From assembly GCA_963765955.1 (NCBI GenBank), contig CAVXYA010000006.1:73912-137911 (forward strand): a stretch of DNA of 64,000 nucleotides, written 5' to 3'. Shown here piece after piece: positions 37,292 through 46,074 of this stretch. Both the position numbers and the translations under genes were made by a program. The notes beneath the pieces were generated by a model, which saw only the letters and a program-made list of their open reading frames with translations, was not told where the DNA came from and did no database searches. Position 1 is the first letter of the stretch. Each line of letters opens with the position of its first letter. The stretch comes from JAXDMK01 sp963765955. GTDB taxonomy: Bacteria > Actinomycetota > Acidimicrobiia > Acidimicrobiales > AC-14.

Positions 37292-38742
37292 CGCCCGCCG
37301 CCCGGCGGTAGAGCCGCACCCCGTCCACCACGTCGACCAGCTCGTAGCGGCGGACGACGTCGTCCCACAGGATCGTGTCCTCCAGGCGATGGCGGTCGGA
37401 CTTGCGGATGGATGCGGTGCTGGTGTCGACGATCAGCTCAGGCGGCGTTGCCGCCAGGTCGGCGGCCAGGAACTCCCAGGCCCCGGGGACGCCGTCCGAC
37501 GGCTCCACCGCCCCCGCGTCGCGGCCGCCGGAGTTGCCGGTGAGGAACCCGGTGTGGATGAAGCGGGTGGCCGGCTCCCGGTCGGCGGCCCAGTAGATCT
37601 CGGGGTACTCGCCCCACACGAAGATGCGGTCCGCCGGCTCGGTCAGCGCCCGCACCCGGTCGGCCACCGTCCGGTAGGGGATGATCCCCCGGGCGTTCGG
37701 GGGGAAGAAGCTGAACAGCCACATGGCCGCCACCGGCAGGACCAGGCAGGCGGCGGCAGGCTTCCACACCCGCCTGACGGCGGGAAGGCCCGACACCGCC
37801 GCGATGAGCGCCAGCGGGGGGACGAGCTGCAGGTAGTAGTGCCCGAAGAACCGGAAGCCGGCCAGCACGGCCACGACCCCTCCCCCGAGCCACAGCCACA
37901 GGTCCCGGTCGACCTTGCCCCGGCGCCAGGCGACGACGCAGCACCAGACGAGCACCGCGTTGAGCCCCAGGAAGGCCAGCGTCATCCCCAGCCCGCGGAG
38001 CGACGAGGCGAGGAGCGAGCCCCGCAGGGCCAGGTAGCCGCCGTTGCCGGTCACCGTCCAGAGGAGGAACTCCCTGGGACCGAACACGAACGCGGTGGCG
38101 ACGATCACCGCCGCTGCGGCCAGGGCGGCCCGGGCCACCGCTCGCCAACCCGACCGCCTGGTAGAGCAGGAAGGCCACGGGCAGCGCCGTCATGACCGCT
38201 GTCTGCTTGCACAGGCAGGCCACCGCCAGGCAGACCCCCGCCAGCACCGCCTTCCGGCGACCGGCCGCCACCACCGCGGCCGTCATCGGCAGGAGCATGA
38301 ACAGCTCGAATCCAGCGGCCTGGGAGTCGGCCGGGAAGTTGGCCGCCGTCCCGGCCAGGAAGAACACCCCGGCGGCGACGGCGGCCGTCCGGGTGCCGGT
38401 CCTCCGCTTGGCCTCGGACGCCAGCAGGAGGGCGGTGCCCGCCAGCACCAGGGCCCCGACCGCCCGCACCGGGCGGATGTCGCGGTCCCCGGTCACGGTG
38501 AACACCAGGGCGTACACGTAGGGGACGACGGGCGGCTTGCGGTCGGCGGTCTCGTGGTAGAGCGTGCCCCCCCGCTCGATCTCCATGGCCATGGTGGCCA
38601 GGCTGGCCTCGTCGGAGTTGAACAGCGGCTCGACCAGTCCGGGCAGGTGGAGCAGGAGGGCGACTGCGGCGAAACCGAGCGCCAGGCGCAGACCCCACCG
38701 GCGGTCGCTGACGGTCGGCCGCAGCCCGGGCTCGGTGCTCAC
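37281..38742 (-). CDS. GT39-like polytopic membrane glycosyltransferase, frameshifted
   Basis: About 486 residues if one base is removed. The N-terminal half (LVEPLFNSDEASLATMAMEI, then ETADRKPPVVPY) has the acidic loop motif and many helices typical of GT-C/ArnT-PMT family glycosyltransferases, which use polyprenyl-phosphate sugars outside the membrane. Near 38138 the frame slips by one base and the rest (FGPREFLLWTVTGNGGY...) continues in the next frame. A soluble C-terminal domain with GEYPEIYWAADREPA follows. The GTG overlaps the stop of the upstream membrane protein gene (GTGA). Confidence 0.75.
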
Positions 38743-40655
38743 GCCCGGACGGCCTCGGTCTCGGTCGCGGGGCGGGCGTCGTCCGGTGCGCGCCCCGACG
38801 CGACCAGGACGCCCGCCGGCCAGGCCACGGCCAGCACCGCGGCGGCCACGTTGACGCCCGAGTCGTTGAGGACGGACCCCAGGACGGCGGCCACCACCAC
38901 CGCGTACGACGCGAACCGCAGCGCCGCTCGGGGGCCGGGCGAGAACCGGGTCAAGGCGAGGGCGGCGACCGCGATCCACACCAGGTTGGCCATCGGCGCC
39001 TTGACCGTCCGCACCGCCCGCTCCGCCTTGCGGATCACGTCGTCACCGATGCCCTGGCCGCCGACGCTTTTGGCCAGGTGGGTCTGGGAGCCGGCGTCCC
39101 GGGCCAGGTCGACGGCGACGAACAGGCCGACCAGGAGGACGGCCGTCCCGGCCAGCAGGACGATGTGGCGGGCCGTGACCCGGCCCCGCCGGGCGCCCAG
39201 GAGCAGGAGGCCGTAGGCGGGGACGGCGAACAGGACCCCGCCGATGTCGGCCCCGAACTGCGGCGCGCCACCCGCCACCGCTCCCGCCACCAGGGCGGCG
39301 GCGACCCACGGCAGGGCTCGACGGCCCAATCGGTCGATGGCCAGGCCCCCGGCCACCAGGAGCCCGGCGGCGAGGAACCCCGAACCGATGTTGCCCACGC
39401 CGAAGAACCGGCCCGCCACCACCGGGGAGTTGCCGAAGGGGGCGTCGATCTGGAGGGGGCTGCCGAACAGGGCGTCCACCGCGACCACGGCCGACGTGAA
39501 GGCGGCGACGGCGCCCACTCCGAGGACGAGGTCCCGCCGGGCGAGCAGCGCCCCCCCGACTCCGACGGCGGCGGCCACCGTCCCTCCCACGAGGAGGCCG
39601 GTCCAGGCCCCGCCCCGCCACCAGGGCACGAGCATCATGAGGAGGCTGGCGGAGGGGATGCCCAGCAGGGCGCAGCACACGACCGTCCGGGACCTTCGCC
39701 AGCGGATCACGGCCAGCGCGCCGAGGGCGTGGAGGACGACGAACAGCCACACGAAGTCGGTGCGGGAACGGTCGGCCGTCCACGTCCGATCGTCCCGGGC
39801 CACAAGCGTCGCCCGGTCGACCGCCGGCGCGGGCGTGAGGACGCCGCCGGAGACAGAGGCGGGGTCGGCGATCCCCACCAGGTCGAGGAACGTGGCGCTG
39901 ACGTCGGGAAGGGTCGCCAGGTGGTCGTGGTGGGTCGAGGGCGAGGCCAGGCCAGCGCCGCCGAGCCCGCACATCGGGGAGGCGGCGAGCACGCCGAGGT
40001 GGCGGGTCTCGTCCGGCGTCGAGGCGCTCACGACCAGCGTGCACGTGCCGTCGAGCAGGGGGAGGACGTCGGCCAGGCCCTCCGGGCGGGCGACGGCCAC
40101 GAACAGGGCGTCGAGCCCGGCCCCGACTGCGGCCGCCACGCCGGCCGTGGTCCCGGCAAACGCCTGGGGCACGGTCCCGTCGGCCCTCGCCGCGGCGGCC
40201 GCCGCCGCCGCCTGCCCGTCCTCGGCGACCAGCGCCCACCGGCGGCCACTGGTCGCCAGCGCCTCGCCGACCGACCCCAGGGCGCCGCCGTAGTGCAGAT
40301 CGCCGTCGTGGTCCCGCAGCCGCTCCCAGTCCGCCAGCCGGAGGCCGCCGTCGGGCGTTGGCTCCACCCGTCCCACGCGCGCCGGGTCCCCCAACCCGGA
40401 CGACCGGCCCCCCTTACCGAGGGTGAGGTAGACGTCGGCCGGGTTCGAGCTGGCCTGGTCCGTCCGCATGGAGAGGTTGGCCTTGGCGTAGCCGTCGAGG
40501 GCGAGGGGAGCCGTCGCCCAGGTGAGGTCGGGCACGAGCACCAGGGCCACGGTCCGGTCCGCCTGGCTGGACGCGCCCACGGCCGCCGGCTGGAGGCCGA
40601 CGATGGCGAGCAGCGCGACCACGGGCGCGGCCAATCGTCGTCCGGAGGTCGTCAT
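38739..40655 (-). CDS. Large secreted/polytopic membrane protein of unknown function
   Basis: A 638-residue protein. A cleavable-looking signal (VVALLAIVGLQPAAVGAS) leads an extracytoplasmic domain of about 270 residues that ends HLATLPDVSATFLDLVGI, reminiscent of alkaline-phosphatase-fold domains but without clear metal ligands. Ten or so helices follow, with a conserved-looking loop NSPVVAGRFFGVGNIGSG. It is translationally coupled to the glycosyltransferase-like gene, suggesting a joint role in envelope glycans. I do not recognise an established family name. Confidence 0.65.
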   Translation of the reverse strand: MTTSGRRLAAPVVALLAIVGLQPAAVGASSQADRTVALVLVPDLTWATAPLALDGYAKANLSMRTDQASSNPADVYLTLGKGGRSSGLGDPARVGRVEPTPDGGLRLADWERLRDHDGDLHYGGALGSVGEALATSGRRWALVAEDGQAAAAAAAARADGTVPQAFAGTTAGVAAAVGAGLDALFVAVARPEGLADVLPLLDGTCTLVVSASTPDETRHLGVLAASPMCGLGGAGLASPSTHHDHLATLPDVSATFLDLVGIADPASVSGGVLTPAPAVDRATLVARDDRTWTADRSRTDFVWLFVVLHALGALAVIRWRRSRTVVCCALLGIPSASLLMMLVPWWRGGAWTGLLVGGTVAAAVGVGGALLARRDLVLGVGAVAAFTSAVVAVDALFGSPLQIDAPFGNSPVVAGRFFGVGNIGSGFLAAGLLVAGGLAIDRLGRRALPWVAAALVAGAVAGGAPQFGADIGGVLFAVPAYGLLLLGARRGRVTARHIVLLAGTAVLLVGLFVAVDLARDAGSQTHLAKSVGGQGIGDDVIRKAERAVRTVKAPMANLVWIAVAALALTRFSPGPRAALRFASYAVVVAAVLGSVLNDSGVNVAAAVLAVAWPAGVLVASGRAPDDARPATETEAVRA

Positions 40656-40776
40656 CCCGATGGGGAGCGTACTGACGCGCCGAACCGATCCGACGTCTGC
40701 CAGTTACCGTCGAAGGTCGACGCGACAACCCGCCCGACGAGCGAGGACGAACATCTTGGTACGGAGACCCTGAGCC

Positions 40777-41796
40777 GTGACCGGCATGGATCCCGACACT
40801 CCCCCGTTGCTCCTACCCATGCTCGCCGGCGGCAACGGCGTGCCCCCCAGCCCCGACGGTTGGCTGTTCGAGCCCAAGCTCGACGGGCAGCGGGTGATCG
40901 GGGTGGTCGAGCCCGCCGGCGTCACCCTCTTGAACCGGCGGGGGGGCGACATCTCGGCCACCTACCCGGAGCTGGCCGGCCTCGCCGGCGCCCTCGCCCC
41001 GCACCGCGCGGTCCTCGACGGCGAGGTCGTCTCGTTCAACGACAAGGGTCAGACCAGCTTCCAGCGCCTCCAGCGGCGGATGCACGTCCGCCAGCCAACC
41101 GCCCGCCTGTTGGCGGAGACGCCCGTGTCTTTCGTCACCTTCGACGTCCTCTGGCTCGACGGCGAGTTGCTCGTCGACCATCCCCAGTCCGAGCGCCGGA
41201 AGGTGCTCGACGGACTCGACATCCGGGGCCCGGCCTGGCAGACGGCTCCCGTCCTCGACGCCTCCCCCGACGACCTCATGGACGCCTGCCGCGACCTGGG
41301 CCTCGAGGGCTTCATGGCCAAACGGGTCGACGCCCCCTACCTGCCCGGACGCCGATCGTCGGCCTGGTCGAAGGTCAAGTGCGGTCGACGAAGGGAGTTC
41401 GTCGTGGGTGGGTGGTCGACCGGCTCAGGATCCCGCGAGACGAGCATCGGCTCCCTGGCCCTGGGCGTCTACGACACGTCCCCCGAGGAGGCCGAGCGCA
41501 GAGGCCGGCCGCAGCGCCTCTTCTACGTCGGCCAGGCCGGATCGGGCCTGAGCGAGGAGCTGATCCGCCAGCTCACCCGCCTGTTCGCCCAGATCGAGCT
41601 CCCGACCCCCGCCTTCGTCAACCCCCCGAGGGCACGGCTCCACTGGGTCCAGCCGCTGCTGGTGGCCGAGATCTCCTACACCGAGGTCACCGAGGCGGGA
41701 ACCCTCCGCCAGCCGTCGATCAAGGGCCTCCGCACCGACGTCCTCGCCACCGAGGTGACGTTCGACGACGAGTTGGAGGCCTGTTTCGGCCCCTGA
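40777..41796 (+). CDS. Stand-alone ATP-dependent DNA ligase (LigD ligase-domain type)
   Basis: A 339-residue ligase of the kind used in bacterial non-homologous end joining. The adenylation lysine is Lys34 in EPKLDGQR (motif I); LDGEVV (motif III), FVTFDVLW (IIIa), EGFMAKR (IV) and WSKVKC (V) follow, then an OB-fold domain with REFVVGGWSTGSG. The LigD polymerase and phosphoesterase domains are absent. Ku is encoded 5.8 kb downstream on the same strand, with the STAND, UbiA and CHAT genes between. GTG start at 40777; ATG 40786 is an alternative. Confidence 0.9.
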   Translation: MTGMDPDTPPLLLPMLAGGNGVPPSPDGWLFEPKLDGQRVIGVVEPAGVTLLNRRGGDISATYPELAGLAGALAPHRAVLDGEVVSFNDKGQTSFQRLQRRMHVRQPTARLLAETPVSFVTFDVLWLDGELLVDHPQSERRKVLDGLDIRGPAWQTAPVLDASPDDLMDACRDLGLEGFMAKRVDAPYLPGRRSSAWSKVKCGRRREFVVGGWSTGSGSRETSIGSLALGVYDTSPEEAERRGRPQRLFYVGQAGSGLSEELIRQLTRLFAQIELPTPAFVNPPRARLHWVQPLLVAEISYTEVTEAGTLRQPSIKGLRTDVLATEVTFDDELEACFGP

Positions 41797-41803
41797 ACGG
41801 CGA

Positions 41804-44800
41804 TTGCCGGCCGGCCAGTACGGAAAAACTACGATCCCGAGGCGAACGACAAGGGGGTGTGGCACGACCGATCTCCGCATCCCGTCGGTCATCGGGCAGA
41901 AGGCGGCCGGACTGGTGGGCCGGGAGTGGGCCTTGCGGCAGGTGGCCGACTGGCTGCAGACCGGCACCGAGCGCCTGTTCCTGCTCACCGGGGAGCCGGG
42001 GTCGGGCAAGTCGGTCCTGGCCGGGTGGCTGGCGGGCGCGGGCCCGAACCTTCCGGACGAAAACCCCGACGCCGCCGCCCTGGCCCGGGTGCGCGCCGCC
42101 TGGTCGGCCGCCTGCTTCTGCATGACGCGGGGCCAGGACGGGGCCGACATCACCCCCGCCTGGTTCGTCACCAGCCTGGCCCGCCAGCTGGCGACCCGGC
42201 ACCAGGCCTTCTCCGACGCCTTCCTCCGGGTCAACCTGCCCGAGCTCGTCCGCCAGGAGGTGCAGGACAACTCGGGCACCGTGATCGGCCACATCGGCGA
42301 CCTCGACGTCACCCTCCCCGACGCCCGTGACCGCTACGCCCAGGGCGTGGTGGAACCCCTGCGGAGCATGGCCGAGGCCCAGCCCGACCGCACCATCGCC
42401 ATCCTGGTCGACGGGGTGGACGAGGCCTTCGTGGGGCCGGAGCCCACCGTGGTGTCGCTCCTGGCCCGGTCGGCCAGCCTGCCCGCCAACGTCCGCTTCC
42501 TGGTGACGAGCCGCAACGAGCGGACGCTGGTCACCCTGCTGGAGGACGCCTTCGGCGACGTCCGCCGCCTCGACCTGTCCACCGGCGACGACGCCGCCCG
42601 CAACGAGGACGACATCCGCCTCTTCGTCCGCCGGCGGCTGGCGGACAACACCGAACTGGCCGGTCGCATCGAAGCCCCTGCGACCGTCGACTCGGTCGTC
42701 GAGCACCTGGCCCGGCAGGCGGCCGGCAACTTCCTGTTCATCGACTTCCTGGTCGACGAGCTGGCCAAGGGCTCCCGCAGCCTCACCGACACCGACGACC
42801 TGCCCACCGGCCTGGCCGACCTCTACCGCCAGTACCTCCAGCGCATCGTCCCCGGCAGCGCCGAGCGCGACCGGGGCCCGGCCTGGGGCGACCACTACCA
42901 GCCCCTGCTGGGCAGCATCAGCGTGGCCCTGCCGGCGGCGCCCGCCGACCGGCTCGTGCGCTGGTTGGAGTGGGAGGACGACGACCTCAGCCGCTTCCTC
43001 CAGGCGGTCGAGCAGGTCACGGAATGGGAGCCGGCAGAGCCGGCAGCCGAGGGGGGCGGCGGATGGCGCCTCTACCACCGGTCGATGGCCGACTTCCTGG
43101 CCACCAAATATGTCGACGACCGGGGTTCCGACAACCGGTTCTACGTCGCCCCGCCCAGGCAGCACGATCGCATCGTCCGCCACTACCAGCGGGCCCGGGC
43201 CGAGCTGTGGGCCGGGGACTGGGCCAACTGCGACGACGCCTATTGCCTGCGCAACCTCGTCCGCCACATGCACGCCAGCCTGCCCGCCCTCGAACGGCCG
43301 GCCGACCGGGCCGCCCGCACTGCCGAGCTGTTCGACGTGGTGCTCGACGCCGGGTTCCGGGCCCGGCAGCGGGAGGTGCCGGGGGGGCCGGCGGCGATGT
43401 ACGACGACGTCCGCACCGCCATCGAGGCCGGGCTGGTCCCGCCCCCTGCCGGTGCCGACGATCGGCTGGTGGGGCTCATCGAGGCGATGGCCGTGGCGCC
43501 CGAGGTCGAGCTCCGGGGGCTGGCCGCCGAGGGCTTGGTGAGGTTGGCCGGCGCGGACATGAAGGTCGGCAGCCGGCGGGCGGTCGACTCCATGGTGAGG
43601 CTGCTCGAGACCGACGCACCCGACGCCTGGCAGGTGGCCCTCAAGACGGCGGCCGCGTCCCCCAATGGGCTCGACGTCTTCCGCCGGGCGGCGACCGACG
43701 ACCGGGAGACGCTGCGCCTGGCCGCCACCCTGTACGCCTACCTGCGCTGGCGGCCGGACGATCCCGACTGCCTCCCCGTCCGGCTGCTGGCCGACCTCGC
43801 CCCCCGGGTCACCATCGGCGGCCAGATCCTGCACAAGAAGGACCGGTTGGTCCTCGACTTCGTCGCCGGCCTGTCGATCCTGATCTACATCAACCACCCC
43901 GACCGGCCCGAGGTGGTCGCCTCTACCGCCGCCCTCTGGCACGACCTCCTGAAGAACCGGCTCCACCTGCACCTGCTCAACCGGGCCGCGTTCGTGAAGG
44001 TGGCCACGCCCGTGGCGGCCCAGGTGTACTCCAAGCGGGTGATGGAAGCAGCGCTCTTCAGCGGCCTCCAGCAGGCGGACGAGTTCTTCGCCGGCGACCG
44101 CACGGCCATGGGTCGGCTGGTCCCCCTCGTCGACCCCGCCACCGACATATCGCCCCGGGGCGACGACCTGGCCGCCATCCTCCAGTCCCCGCTCGCCCTG
44201 TCGCGGATGGCGGGGGCAATGGTGCTGGCCATTCACGCCTTCCACGACCCGGAGGGCACGGAATCCTTCGTGCGGGAGCTGTTCGGGCGCCTCGACGACA
44301 CCGGCCGGAGATGGGCGCTGTGGGCCTTCACCGTGCTCATCGAGAAGGCCCCCGCCCGGTGGACAGGCCTGCTGGAGGACCTCACCCGCACCTTCGTCGA
44401 CGAGAACCGGCCCGCCTTCCTGGCCGCCGACGGGGGCACCCAGGTGCCCTTCGACATCGACCTTCTTCCCCTCGGCTTGGCCTATGGCAGGCAGGGCCGA
44501 CCCATGGCGTACTTCGCCACCCTCTTGACCCAGGCCGCCGGCGACCCAGCCCTCCTGGGCCGGGTGGTCCGGGGCCTGGCACCGGTCGGCTTCTACTGCC
44601 CCCAGGCGGTGCTGGAGACCCTGCGCCAGTCGGTCCCGCAACTGCTGGACCCCGCCCTGGAGGACAGCCTGGCCACCACGCTAGCCACCATGCGGGTGCT
44701 GCACACCGACACCGTCGACCTGTTCCTCCGCGACATCGGCGCCCCCGACAGCCTGCGGCGACTGATCGCCGAGCGGGGCGACACCGAGCTCGTCCGTCGC

Positions 44801-45004
44801 TACATCGTGTGGATCGGCTTCTACAACAACGGCGTCCACCAGGCGCTCTTCCACCCCAAGATGCGGATCGGGCTCCTGACCCAGAACCTCCAGGCCATGG
44901 CCACCAGCAAGAACGACAAGGCCTTCGTCCGCAAGATCACCCCCGGCCCGATGAAGATGGCCCGGGAGGCCGATTACCACCTGGAGCGATGGACCGAACC
45001 CTGA
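41804..45004 (+). CDS. STAND-type NTPase with long helical C-terminal region
   Basis: A protein of about 1,066 residues. The segment LVGREWALRQV starts an NTPase module with Walker A GEPGSGKS (63-70), Walker B ILVDGVDEA (200-208) and a sensor-like LVTSRNE (233-239), an arrangement typical of STAND/NACHT-like signal ATPases. After about residue 350 come a winged-helix-like part (YHRSMADFLATKYV) and some 600 residues of helical, probably superhelical, sequence with no catalytic motif I recognise. STAND proteins are switches that oligomerise on sensing a trigger. The TTG at 41804 is 8 bases after the ligase stop; the exact start is uncertain. The last 16 bases overlap the UbiA-like gene. Confidence 0.85.
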   Translation: MPAGQYGKTTIPRRTTRGCGTTDLRIPSVIGQKAAGLVGREWALRQVADWLQTGTERLFLLTGEPGSGKSVLAGWLAGAGPNLPDENPDAAALARVRAAWSAACFCMTRGQDGADITPAWFVTSLARQLATRHQAFSDAFLRVNLPELVRQEVQDNSGTVIGHIGDLDVTLPDARDRYAQGVVEPLRSMAEAQPDRTIAILVDGVDEAFVGPEPTVVSLLARSASLPANVRFLVTSRNERTLVTLLEDAFGDVRRLDLSTGDDAARNEDDIRLFVRRRLADNTELAGRIEAPATVDSVVEHLARQAAGNFLFIDFLVDELAKGSRSLTDTDDLPTGLADLYRQYLQRIVPGSAERDRGPAWGDHYQPLLGSISVALPAAPADRLVRWLEWEDDDLSRFLQAVEQVTEWEPAEPAAEGGGGWRLYHRSMADFLATKYVDDRGSDNRFYVAPPRQHDRIVRHYQRARAELWAGDWANCDDAYCLRNLVRHMHASLPALERPADRAARTAELFDVVLDAGFRARQREVPGGPAAMYDDVRTAIEAGLVPPPAGADDRLVGLIEAMAVAPEVELRGLAAEGLVRLAGADMKVGSRRAVDSMVRLLETDAPDAWQVALKTAAASPNGLDVFRRAATDDRETLRLAATLYAYLRWRPDDPDCLPVRLLADLAPRVTIGGQILHKKDRLVLDFVAGLSILIYINHPDRPEVVASTAALWHDLLKNRLHLHLLNRAAFVKVATPVAAQVYSKRVMEAALFSGLQQADEFFAGDRTAMGRLVPLVDPATDISPRGDDLAAILQSPLALSRMAGAMVLAIHAFHDPEGTESFVRELFGRLDDTGRRWALWAFTVLIEKAPARWTGLLEDLTRTFVDENRPAFLAADGGTQVPFDIDLLPLGLAYGRQGRPMAYFATLLTQAAGDPALLGRVVRGLAPVGFYCPQAVLETLRQSVPQLLDPALEDSLATTLATMRVLHTDTVDLFLRDIGAPDSLRRLIAERGDTELVRRYIVWIGFYNNGVHQALFHPKMRIGLLTQNLQAMATSKNDKAFVRKITPGPMKMAREADYHLERWTEP

Positions 45005-46070
45005 CCCGCCGCCCGCAGACCCCGTGGACACCCCTCGTCCGCCACCACCGGCGGTTGCAGGCGGTCGGGCTGTTCGTCCGCCTGTCGGCGCTGGGGACCA
45101 CCCTCGCCGTCCCCCTCCTGGGGGCGGCCTCGGTGTCACCGGCGCTGCCGTGGGGGACGGCCGCCGTCCTGGTCATGGTGGCGATCGGCTTCCACCTGTT
45201 CGCCTACCTGCTCAACGACGTGGTCGACCTCCCCATCGACCGCCACGAGCCCCGGCGGGCGGTCAGCCCCCTCGTGCGGGGGACGGTGACCCCGGCGGTG
45301 GCCCTGGCCATCGCTGTGGCTGCGGTCCCGCTGAGCCTGGCCGTCGCCGCCGCCGGCCCGGGAGGGGGACGGGCGGTGCGGCCCTGGTCGCCGCCTTCGC
45401 CCTCATGGCCGTCTACGACCTGGGGGGCAAGCGCTCCCCCGTCCCCTGGCTGCTCGACCTGGTGCAGGGGCTCGGGTGGGCCTCCCTGCTCCTCTACGGC
45501 GCCGCCGCCCGCGGCGCCTGGACCCCGCTCACCTGGTGGCTCTTCGCCTTCTGGACGTGCTTCATCGTGCTGGCCAACGGCGTGCACGGTGGGCTCCGCG
45601 ACCTGGAGAACGACGCCCGCTGCGGCGCCCGCTCGACCGCCATCGCCATGGGCGCCCGGGCCGGACCCGACGGGTGCCTGGTGATCCCGCACCGCGTCGT
45701 CGCCTACGGCTGGGCCCTGCACTGGGTGGTGGTCGTCGTCGTGCTGGGCGCCTGGCTGGGCAACGACCTCGGCTACGGAGCGGTGACCCGGGGCGCCACG
45801 CTGGTGGCGATCGTGGTGCTGGCCGGGGCCGGGGGATGGGCTTTGTCGGCGGCGGTGGCCGCCGGGGGCGACCCCGCCACCCTCCGCCTGGCCGGCACCC
45901 TCCACCTGCTGCTGCTGATGGCCCTGCCCGTGGCCCTCCTGCTCCCCTGGCTGCGGCCCGGCTTCCGGGGGCTGGTGGTCGTCGGCTTCCTCGCCCCCCT
46001 GGCCGGCCTCGGGTGGCTGCCCGACCTGGTCCGGTGGGCTCGCCACCCGGCCGCGGACGAGGCCCGGTGA
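44989..46070 (+). CDS. UbiA-family prenyltransferase, frameshifted
   Basis: About 360 residues after repair, with eight or nine hydrophobic helices. The first Asp-rich motif is LLNDVVDLPIDRHEP (NDxxDxxxD) and the second is GLRDLENDARCG, both needed for Mg-diphosphate binding in UbiA enzymes, so the protein looks catalytically competent. The frame jumps near 45365-45385, as if one G were lost from the run in 'gggaggggga'. The ATG overlaps the STAND gene and the stop is 4 bases from the CHAT gene, so it is embedded in that cassette. Substrate unknown; a quinone or lipid precursor is usual for the family. Confidence 0.8.
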
Positions 46071-46074
46071 ACCC

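Noticed and set aside
39078..42125. A 1,015-codon + strand open frame
   Set aside because: Antisense to the membrane protein gene and out of frame with the DNA ligase, which has clear catalytic motifs.
42970..44988. Large + strand frame overlapping the STAND gene
   Set aside because: Shadow of the STAND reading frame; only its end, from 44989, is real (first half of UbiA).
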